In this document: piece after piece, positions 10,930-22,900 of the stretch | Numbering within the stretch: the stretch's first letter is position 1 | How the letters are laid out: each line of letters begins with the position of its first letter | Origin: Paroedura picta | Lineage: Eukaryota; Chordata; Lepidosauria; Squamata; Gekkonidae | Length of the DNA: 64,000 bases | NCBI RefSeq assembly: GCF_049243985.1 | Contig: NC_135376.1 | Span: 27,400,001-27,464,000 of the forward strand | Reading direction: 5' to 3' | Program-made: the position numbers and the translations under genes | Notes under the pieces: generated by a model | What the model saw: only the letters and a program-made list of their open reading frames with translations | Databases searched by the model: none | Told to the model about the DNA's origin: nothing

Positions 10930-13900
10930 GTAAGAACCTTGGTTATAAGCTGAGAAAACCAGACATTTGACCTTCACAGATTCAACATAACTAATCTGGT
11001 TTTGCATGATGCCTAAACTCAGTCTGTATTTATAGAATTTGCAGTGGTTTGGGCAAATAATCCTTTGTATGGTTCTTCCTCTCAAAGCAGCATGGCTCTA
11101 CTTTTGCATGCTTATTAGTTTCTGTGACATCATCAGTCAGTACTCTGATATTCCCTTCTGGAATCAGATCCATTTGCATTCTTGGTCACAGACTCTTGGC
11201 AAACCATTAAGATGACTGCTAAATGTCAGCATTAAATATGGTTATAAGAAGTTAATAACAGAAGTAGAAGAGCTGCTTTTTCATACACCACTTTTCACTA
11301 CCCAAAAGGACTCTAAGCCCCATATGCACACATTGGATAACACACTTTCAATGTGGTTCTGCAGCTCGATTTTCCTGTGCGTAATAGGATAATCTGCTTC
11401 TAAAGTGCATTGAAAGTTAATTATCCAACATGTGCATAATGAGTCTAAAAGTGACTTACAATTACATTTCCATTCCTCTCCTTACAACAGGCACTATGTG
11501 AGGTAGGTGGGACTGAGAGAGATTTAACAGAACTGCTCTGGGGGTCACCCAGTTGGCTACATGTGGAGGAGTAGGGAAACAAACCCAGTTCTCCAGATTA
11601 GAGTCCACCACTCTCAACTACTACATTATGGTGGCTCTCAATGAATATAGCTACTGTCCTGAAAAGTAATTATGCGGTAGTTCAGGTCTGGAGGTAGAAG
11701 GAAAGAGGCAAGGATCCTAAGATGTAGAGAAGGTAAGCTACTGTCCTAACTGGCCCTGGAGCTCCTAGCCACAGATGCTCTTGCAACAGTCACTTCTAGG
11801 CTGGATTATTGTAACTTGCTCTACGTGCCAGAAATTACTACTAGTCCAAAATGCAGCTCACAGATCCTCATAAGAACACCATGGAGGACTCATATAAGAC
11901 GAATACAGCAGCAGCTGCAATAGCTTCTAGTCGAGTTCCAAGTTCTGTTCAAGGTTCTGGTGTTAACGTTTAAGGTCATTCACAGTCTGGCACCTGCATA
12001 TATAAGGGACCAACTTTCTGTAAGAAATATACACAAATTTGACCAACTTACTTCCTACAAAGCCTATAAAAACTACATGCTGTAGTTAATTAACCCTACA
12101 TTTCTTTAATTAGACAAACTGCTGCCCATTTTATTTTATTGGATAGCTAATAACAATGCAGGGGTGTTGTTGTAATTGGTGAAACTGCATGGCAGATGGA
12201 TATTAAACCCTCTTTCTTTCATTCATCCCAGAGAAGGCAAAGTGCCAAGCCAAAGACAGTTTCTACTAGCTGATAATTTATTCATTTATTTAAAATATAT
12301 CTTTAAGTTGGCTTTGTCTCCCAGTACACTGCCATCCGTTTTTTTTTTTACTGGGGCATTCTTTTTTGCCAACCTGAGTAATCAACTAGAGGCTACAAAG
12401 ATTATGTAAATAACCATAATAGATTTAATTTCAGGACAAAATTCTGTCAAAAAGTTTACTAGGGCTTTATGGACTTGGAGGGTGATTGAGGTGACGAAAT
12501 TTGTCACCTGTTCAGTTTTAAAGCTGCTGTTAATATTAATTTTGCTGTTCCACTGAGTGTATGTTTGATGTTCAGTCTTACCTAACAGTCATTTTGAAAA
12601 TTTGTGTGCATTTATATGAACTAATATGTTCAAGTAAGCAAATATTTTTTCTCATTCTCTGGAGCCTCCTTAAGAGATTGGAGTTAGACTTGTATGCAAA
12701 CTGGAGTTGCTTAAGGTAAAAAATGAAATGGACATTATTGACCAATGTGCCCAGAATGGAATTTTCCTCTGGTGGTTGTTGGGTGGTCTAGGAAATGTGT
12801 TTTAGTTACAGCTTTTCACAAAGCAATGGATGCATTGCTACACAGTTTTTACAATTAAAATAAAAAGGACTCTGAATAAAGTAAATGTGTTAAACGTTAA
12901 TCAGGATCTCAACTGATCTTGCACCTTAAGTGCTGTAGATATCTGACTGTTTTAGGATATTTGAGGTGTCCTTTGGCCATTATTTCAGGATTTGACAAAC
13001 TCATTTAGCTGCCTCAGCTAGCCCAAATCTACTTAAATTGTATTAATTTAGCATACATTATAACATGAAACTGCTCCCTTATGCTATCTAAGCTAACCTT
13101 TAGATTTGTTAAATGAAATCCAATGGCATAGCCATCTGGGGTGGTTAACTTTTGTTAGAGATACTGTTTCTCATAGAAATACTTTGTGCATAATAGTGGG
13201 CTATTGAAAAAGTCATTGACTGAATGTGTACACTTTTTGATCAATTTAGGTACTTCTTGATTTTATAATGAATTATTGACTTTACAGCCTTCCAGTAATT
13301 TCATGGCAGAAGAAGTGTTATCCTAAATGAAGACCTGACCTCATGTTGGACTCCAGTAAGCAAACAGTCGAGATGTTGCTGAACAGCCCTCTATAATGGA
13401 TTACGCATATCTCTACTAGATACAGAAAAATGAGGAACAACATAGGAAACCTGTGAAAGGTAAATGTGTATTGGTTTTAGAGAGCAGGTGTGTTTGTGTG
13501 TTCTGGAGTTGTCTGCAAGACGTGTATGTCATTTATTTGCTGCAGAATACAGGTAAGTCTGTAAGGCCTCAAATATAGGGTTGGATCCACCACAAAGCTA
13601 CTCAAACCATATGTTTTCCCTGCTTTCAGTCACTCCCCAGCAGCCATTTCTGATCCTGAGGAAAGGTGATTCCTGGGGCTGCAGAAGCATACGTGTTTGT
13701 TCAGTTACAGCTATTGCAAGCACATGTAGCTACCTTGAGAACTTCAGAAGATAAAAAGAATGGATTGTGTGTGGATGTGTAAATCTGAGAAGTGTAGTAT
13801 CATCTCCTGTGACTGTGAATCAGTGTTTGAACAAGTGTGAAAAGAATGCAGAGCAAACAGTCATGGCAATTGTATAGGGTAGGTACACTATGATTTCTCA

Positions 13901-16900
13901 TGAGAGTTTTGGCTGCTTGGTGTGTTGAACTCAGTAAATGAAAACAATGTATGTATACACCATTGAATCTTGGGAATCTGTAAAGCTTTTGCACTTTAGA
14001 GCTCTCCTTTACTTCAGTGTGCTTCTCCCATTATACCTTGGATGGGAAAGAAGGGAATCTATGTGCATATTTGTTTGAGTAGAATGTCTTTGTGCAATAT
14101 TGTCTTGGTGGGAAAAAGGGTGCAGCAAAAAATCTTAATAAGGAGAAGTTTCACTGCGTGGAGTGAAACACTCTCAAGGACAATAAATGCAGAAATTTAC
14201 TTCCCCAACTGCAGTCCTTCTGCCGTGGGAAGCAATATGCTCATAAGCTCTTGAATCTTAAACATACTATGCATGCACTTACCTAGGAATAAGTGCATTA
14301 TAGGGGCAATTTGCTTCTGAATAAGTGTATGTATGATTTTGCTGCATATTGCACAGAACTATACTGCTTTTTCTAATTTTTTGCTCCAGTGTGGTGCAGT
14401 AGATTGTGATTATTGGATGTGGAAATCCATGTTCAGATTTCTGTTTGGCTGTGAATCTCCCCAGTGACTTTGGGCAAGTCATTATTGGCTTGTCTTACCC
14501 CATATTGATATTGTTACTGTCATGTAGAGTTCTTTTGAGAAAATACAGGGTGTTAATTAAGCAAGTTACATTTCCCCCTTTGTTGGCATGTGTGTCTTTT
14601 TCAAAGCAGGATTTCTATTAGCAATATTTGCTGATGAAATCCCTTGTGCATCTGTGTGATCATATTAATAAACTTGCTGTTGTATATCCTTTTTAGGAAT
14701 TGTTTCCATAATCGTGCTTCTAGTGACTGCCACCAGCCTGCCAGATAAGATTTTGCCAAAAACATTAGCATCAATAATTGTGAATGTGGGACCCCAAATG
14801 GTAAGTACAACTTTTTGACAATGCTACATGGTCCAAGCATATGGCAGACTTCCTATTTATATGAAAAGTAGCAAGATAAAGTACAATGAACCGTATTCAG
14901 CTTATGTTTGATAGCAATCTGTTTCCTGCAGGAGATGAAATAAGGGTGATTTTGCATAATTCTTCAGATAGGAAATTGCAGTAATCATGAACTTAGTTGC
15001 TTGTGTAATAGTTTTGGATTCTGAAGAAAACATCAGAATTTGTGCTCCATGGAGCACAGATTTCTAGGTTTAAACTAGAGAGAATGTCTGTGATAATTTA
15101 GAACAGTCATTCTCAACCTTTTCTTTTTGGCCACTGCCCTTTTAGGAACCTTATCAGGTTCCATGGCCCCCTGCTGTAGGTTGGCCGCTTGTGCAATGAA
15201 CTGGGCTAAAAAAGGACTACGCGAAGGGTGAACCAACTATACTTGACATACATTGTCTTATATATATGTGAGATAAATATGCTGAACTACTCTCACTGTA
15301 CAACATTTTTCCTGATATCTAGGCTGGTACCAATTTACACATAGTTTAAAGCCATTACTACAGGTCATTGTCCTCTGCTGACAATGAGGACCCTGGCATA
15401 CCTCCCTGAGGATGATGTTCCATGTTGGGGGGTGTTATGCAGTGCTACCCCCTGGTTTTTGGCCTGGGGCTAGTTGCCCTGATTCTTCCCACTGTCACAT
15501 GGGAAGTCTGCTCTCCCCCGTTTGCCCCCAGGAGTTGTGTATACACAGGAAAGCTGACAGACAGGAAGTCAAAATTTCCTGTCATTTGTTCTATGCAAAA
15601 TCTTTGTCACATGGTGAAAACTACCAGTCAGCTGACAGCAGCATTTTGTTGCATTTGAGCACCCCCCTTCCTTCCTACCCCTCTTCCAAGGCTGAAATCA
15701 ATCTGTGCTTTTTTTCAGGGCTGGAATCATGTTACAATGCAATCCCAGTATAATGAAATCCCCCCTAGTCCCCTCCCCCCCAAGCAAAGGCTATGACAGA
15801 ATACTAATGGCCACCATGTTACGAGGATGAATAGTGTGACCTTTTCAATATGCCCCTAGTTGACACCATAAAATCTGGCTCTGGTTTCTGGCTTTGTACG
15901 GGCAAAGGGGGAGCTGAGCTCTACTGAGTGAGGGGGGGGGCGTCAGAAAGTGGTTGGTGAAGGAAAGTGTGCTGCACAGTTGAGTCAGTCCCAGCACCAT
16001 GTGCCTCCTTGCTGCCCCAAGGTTGCACAGCGCGATGCCATGTGCCTTTCGCCAACCTGAGGCTCTGGTTTCTTGATGGCAGAGTTCCCCGAATGGGTGG
16101 GAGTTAATTAATTTTTATGTATTTATATCAGGTGATATATATTTGGTCATTGACCCCACCCCATGGCCAATGATTGGCCTGGAGGGGGTGGGAAGAAGAA
16201 GAGTTGGTTTTTATATGCTGCTTTATATACCACGAATCTCAAAGCGGCTTACAACCACCTTCCCTTTCCTCTTGCCACTTTCCTCAGCCAGAAATCTCTA
16301 AGTGGCTTAGAATCACATTTCCTTTCCTCACAACAGACACCCTGTGAGGTAGATGAGGCTGAGAGAGCCGTTCTATCAGTATTGTGACGAGCCCAAGGTC
16401 ATCTAGCTGGCTACATGTGGGGGAGCGAGTAATCTAACCTGGCTCGCCAGATTGGGCAGGGGGCCCCAGGTGGTCGTGTACACAACCATAGTCTATACAA
16501 TCATGGCACTTCTGGGGTTTCTCAGAACCTAAAGAATGTTTCAAGGGTTTCTCAGTGGTTAAAAAAAGATGAGAAAGGCTAATATATACCACGAGACAGC
16601 TGTATTAGGAGTGGCGGCATACAAATATACAATAAATAAATAAATAAAATTATTTATAAAATGAATTGTGATAACAACCATGGAGAATGGATGCAAACTG
16701 TGTGTCGCATGAAAGGGAAACAACAGCTAAAACCAGGGGAAATTGAAATAGCCTGTGCTGTGTAGAATCACTGTTAAAATCACGAATAGAAACTGCATTG
16801 TAAATATGACTACAGAAGATTCCCCCCCTCTATGTCTAAGAACCTACTGCTTGTCTTGCTGAAGTTAAATATGCATCAGTTTGGTCAGAACCAGGATGGG

Positions 16901-19900
16901 AGATTGTCAAGGGAGAAGCCATCTTAGAGAAATTTAGCATCTAGTCCAGGCAACTTCACTGTTCTCTGAATTTCTGCAGGTTTTAGCCCCCCCCCCATTC
17001 ACTTGTCAAGGCCACCTCAGGCTTTACAGTTCAACTGTGAATCTGATATGGCATGGGGAACTTATTCTCCCCCTGGAAATTTCAGTGGATACTGCACAGT
17101 GGATTGGTTGAGGAGGTAGAGTGGTGCTGTATGTAAGGAGAGGTCTTGCGTGTCAAGAAATTAGAGGAGGGGAGGAGTCACACTCCAGTGGAAAATATCT
17201 GGGTGAACAATAAAAGCCTCTTCAAAGATGTAAGGAGCAAACATAAGGTAAATGAGGCAATAAGCCTGCTGTTCAGCCAAGATGGAGAGACTAACAGAAG
17301 ATAGCGAGAAAGCAGAAAGGCTTGGTACCTATTTTGCCTCTGTTTTTCCCAAGAATATGGACACATCTAGGGGTGGTAGTAGGCAAGATATCATGTCCGG
17401 GTGGCACGTTGACCTGAACGGAGAGGTTGTCAAGAGACACCTGGCTGCACTGGATGAGTTCACAAGGCCATGCACCCAAGAGTGCTCAAAGAACACTGGA
17501 GAGCCTGCAGAACCTTCATCAATCACCTTTAGGTCCTCTTGGAGAACTGGAGATGTGCCAGAAGACTGGAGGAGAGTGAATGTTACCCTAATCTTGAAGA
17601 AGGGAGGAAAAATAACCAGGGAAACAACAGGCCAGTGATTAAACTTCAATTGCATAAAAGATTTGTCTCCAGCAGGTCCTGCCAGTCCAACCTGGCTTCC
17701 TTCTTGGGTCCAATGACAGGCTTATTAGATTGTGAAAACTCAGTTGATGTTGTTTACCTGGATTTCAGTAAGGCTTTTGACAAGGTTCCTCAAGATGTTA
17801 TGATGGGTTAACCAGAGAATTGCAGACTGGATTTTTGGATGGTTAGGTAGATAGGGAACTGATTAAAACACTGTACTCAAAGAGTTAGCTGTCAATGGTA
17901 TTCCATGGGCTTGGAGGGAGGTGAGCAGTGGTGTGCCACAGGGCTCGGTCATGGATCTGGTACTTCTCCAACATTTTATAAGTGATCTGGATGAGGGGGT
18001 GGAAGGACTCCTCATTACATTTACAGATGACACCAAATTGGGAGGAGTAGTGAACACCCCAGAAGATATAGAGTTTGATGAGATCTGAACATACTGGAAA
18101 AGTGGGCAAATGAGAACAAGATGCAATTCCATAAGAAAAATGCAGAGTTCTACATCTGGGTCACAAAAATGTGAAGCATGCCTAATGGAAAGGAGATACA
18201 CTTCAGGGTAGTGGTGTGTGTGAACGAGATCTTGGTGTCGTGAACTGTAAAAGTAAGATGCAATGTAAAGAAGGTAAATGCAATCTTAGGCTGTGTCAAC
18301 AGAGGTATCATATCAAAATCATAAGATGCCGTAGTCCCACTGTATACTTATCCTGGATGCTTTAGGCTGATCCTGCATTGAGCGGGGGGCTGGACTAGAT
18401 GGCCTGTATACCCCCTTTGAACTCTGATTCTGTAGAAAAATTGCTGCTTTAACTATGAAATACTGTGTCACATCAGACTTGTAGTGTTTCCTGTTAGTGT
18501 TTGAACAGATCTGAAAGCAGTAGTTCTCCTTCCAGCCATCTGGAAAAACATCAGTCTATTTTGGAACATTCTGTCCTCTGTCATTCCAGTCCAAGAGGTC
18601 ATTTGTTTTGGTTCTGCATCATTGATTCATCCTTTACTGCAGGGGTAGTCAACCTGTGGTCCCCCAGATGTCCATGAAATACAATTCCCATGAGCTCCTG
18701 CCAGCATTTGCTGGCAGGGGCTCATGGGAATTGTAGTCCATGGACATCTGGAGGACTACAGGTTGACTACCCCTGCTTTTATTGTATACTTTTAACTAGC
18801 AACAGTTCTCCAATAAATAGGCAGAGGTCTTTCGTTCAACTCTGCTGCTAACAGCTTCAGATGAATAGGCTGAGGACTGAACTTGGGACCTTATGCTTCA
18901 TACAAGAGAGTGCTGCTTAAACTCCAGCTGTAAGAGTGCAGGCTTTGATTCAGAGTGATTGTTCAGGCTTTGATTCTGGTTTGTGGCAGCTTTCTTGTTA
19001 AATAGTACATCCTGTAATCAGGTCTTCCTTTTCTTTACAGTAGGTGGCAGTAGAGTAGAAGGTTTTGCAACTAGAAACTTGCCTGTGCCCTATAAGGATA
19101 TATTAAATGTAGCTTTCTTAATCTAAATATATAATCTGCTGGTTGTCATAGTAATGGAGCCAGGACACAGTTCATAGCTTTTGTACTTAAATCACATAAT
19201 AGGAAATATCTTTTTAGTTTGACATGGTTTTTTTTAATCAGAAAATTTAGTGTACCAGTTGTAACCATGAAATTGTCAAAAGCTTGTTGTAAAGGAACGT
19301 AGTTTGTTCGTGTAACTGTGCAGAATATCACTGTAAACAAGGCTTTGCTCTGTTCAGTTGTTATAAACCAGAATTAGTTGTAAGTCTGACTGTGGTGTTC
19401 TAACTAGGGTTGGGCGCTTCGGTGTCTGAAGCAGCTTCTTGCGCCTGAAGCGGCCATCCCTGTGGCGGGGGGGAGGGGAGGTGCGGGCACCGGCATGCCG
19501 GCACTGGCGCCTTCCTTCCCCCCCACGCCACGGTGCTAGCTGCTTCGGGTGCGAATTGCCGTTTCAGACACCGAAGCACCCAACCCTAGTTCTAACATTA
19601 GCCTAAACAAAAATAGCTGATATCGGAATGAGTGTGAAATTGTTGTCTCTGAAGACCTGTTCTGTATCCCCTGGTTCCTAAATATGGCCCACGTTGCTGC
19701 TAATGGTTCATTTTGTATCCTAAAGTGCAGGTGGTTCTGTATTTGTTTAATACTAACTTTGTTCGGATTGGTTTATATCAGTTTATGCTAAAAGCATAGT
19801 GTTGCAAAGGTTAAACTCGCGCGCACATGTGTGTAGTAGAATATGTCTAATATGAATACCATTCTCAGAAGAATTTCACCTTAATGTTGGGCTTGTTCAA

Positions 19901-22900
19901 ACAATAATACACCCCCAGGATTCTGTCATTGTCGGAACAGGCTCACGGGGAAAAACGGAAACCTTGCGCAATTTGAGTTTTGACATCATAAAAAAGAAAC
20001 TGTTTTCCTACTATGTATGCGCTGCTTGCTTTCCTACTATTTTCTTTCATCCAGTCGTATTTAAAACTAAGCCTATGAATAATGAACATTACATTTAAAT
20101 GCCCACAGGAATATTGAATAATCTTTAGCTGAAATGCAAGCATAAATTTGCACAAGTGGTTTCACAAGTGTATGATGACATTAACTATTCCTAAACCGTG
20201 TTTCTTCTATTCCAGGTAACCTTATAATCTAATATAAAGAGAAGTTTCTTTGAGAGCAAATAACTTATTTCATTTGTGTTTTTTTAACAAAGATATATCT
20301 TTGATAATGTGTAAATAATCATTCTTAAATGGCAGAAGAATTACATTAATGTTATGAGCTTGGTGAATGAAGTTTCCTAAGCCAGTAGGTCAGAGAACAC
20401 CATCTGCTATCAAGGGTGTGTGTGTTTTAATTGGCACTCTAACAGAGAAGGTGTCCTCTTGATAGAACAGCATCTGGCTAACTTCATGATCACACACTGA
20501 CTTTATTGCACAAGAGAGATCCTCACGGGTGTAACCAGCTCTGCAAAATCATGCTGTTTGTGGACTGTAAAGTGTAATAAAGAAAACAAGAAAATATATT
20601 TTCCACGTAAGGACTAAATCTAATGGCTTACTCACACGATCTTACAACATCTCCATGTTTATTATGGTCTTCCCAAAAACCTCTTAGTGTTTCCAGTTCC
20701 AGTGGACTATAGATGCAGAATACTTTGCAGAAATGGCAACCTTGTTGTCCGTAGCTTTCACTGATGTTGAAAATCAAGAACGTTCTGTGAATTACAGAAT
20801 TCTCTCCTGAATATTTAAGTTATATACGTGTGTAGGAATAAATGGTCCACTCTGCATTAAACCGTCAAAGTGAACAAATCCTACATGCATTTACTACCAG
20901 GTCCTGTTAGTTAATGCTTAATGGAGGTTTGTATTTCTTACCTGGAATTTTGACATCAGGCTGTTACTTATTGTCCCATTATTTACCTCCCTTTGAGACA
21001 ATGTGGTGATATTCTTACTTATAATTATTTGTTTTTGCTTATGTTCAAATTAGATTTTATTTGTGCATCTGAATGCAGAATACTTTGCAAAGTTTAATTT
21101 GCTTTATTTTTAATTTTCATAGATTATAAGCACATCTCAAAGACCGTCCAATTCAGGAAGTATTCTGATTGGAAATTCATATACCACAGTGCCAGCCATG
21201 GTCACTCAGACACACATAATAGAAGCCACTGGCTGGGTCCCAGGGTAAATAACCTATTTGTCATTTCTTATTCTTGCATGCTTATTTCAGGTTTCCTTAT
21301 TTTTTTCAGGGAGTTGGCTCATCAGTGTGTTGGCGACCTTTTGACTCTTGTGTGCAGACATGTTACTGCTTGACTTTGGTCAAGCTTTATTAAGCTACAT
21401 GATTTATATATATAGTCACTTGCAAACGTATTCAACCCCCTTGGTGTTTGTCCTTTTTTGTTGCATTATAAACTGGAACTAAATTGAGTTTGGGGGGGGG
21501 ATCAGCACCATTTAATTCTCACCACATACCTGCTTCTTTGGAGGTACAAAACCTTTTTTATTGTGACACAAACAATCCTCAAGGCAAGAAAAACAGAAGT
21601 CATGACTACGCATAAGTATTCGTCGCCCAAAGTCAATACTTTGCAGAGCACCTTTTGTTGCAATTACAATCGCCTCACTGCTTCTAGCCACTCGGATTTT
21701 CGCCCATTCTTCAAGGCAAAGCTGCTCCAGCTCCTTAAAGTTCGATGGGGTAGTGTTGGTGTGCAGCAATCCAAGTCATGCCGCAGATTCTCAGGTTGAG
21801 GTCTGAGCTTGGACTAGGCCATTTCAGGACATTAACATTCTTGGCTTTAAACCATTCCATTGTTGCTTTAGCTGTATGTTTAGGATAATTGTCCTGCTGA
21901 AATGTGAACCTTAGTCCCAGTCTCAAATCTCTGGTAGATTGACACGGGTTTTCCTCAAGAATTGCCCTGTATCTAGTGCCATTTATCTTTCCTTCAATCC
22001 TGACCAGTTGTCCTGTCTCTGCTGATGTAAAACATCCCCACAGCATGATGCTGCCACCACTATGCTTCACTGTGGAAACGGTGTTCTTGGGAGTGTTGGG
22101 TTTGTACTATACATGACGTTTCCCACGCTGGCCAAAAAGTTCAGTTTTTCTCTCATCTAACTGGAGAACCTTCTATGTGTTTGGGGAGTCCACCACATGT
22201 AGCTGGGCAAACTTCAAACGTCTTGGTCTTTTTCTTTTATTTAATAATGGATTTTTTCTGACCACCCTCCCATAAAGCCACACTCCATAGAGTATGTGGC
22301 TTAAATTATACTCCCATTTCTTCTGTGGATCTTTGCAGCTCCTTCAGAGTTATCCTTGGTATCTTTGTTGCATCTCTGATTAATGCCTTCCTTGCCTGGT
22401 CTGAGTTTTGGGGGGGAGCCTTCTCTTGGCAGGTTTGTAGTAGTGTCATATTCTTTCCACTTTGTTATAATGGATTTAATGGTGCTCCATGGGATATTCA
22501 AGTATAACCCTTCTGTGATCTGTACTTCTCCACAATTTGTCTCTGACTTGTTGGCATGCTCCTTGATCTTCAAGTTACAGCACTTAGTGATGCCGAAGAG
22601 TTAGGGGCCTTTCAGAACATGTCTATTTATACAGACAACCTGTGGCGGATCATGTGCCACTTGGATTGCATATTGGTGGACCTTAATTATGTGAATTCTG
22701 AAGTTAAGTGACTGGACCAGATCTTATTTAGGGGTGTCATAGCAAGGCGGACGAATACTTGCACAGTCATGATTTTGTTGTTCTTGCCTGGAGTACTCTT
22801 TGTGTCACAATAACAAATCTTTTACACCTTCAAACTGAAGGCATGTCGTGAGAATCAAATGGTGCTAACCCCCCTCCCTTCCCCCACCCAACTTAGTTCT

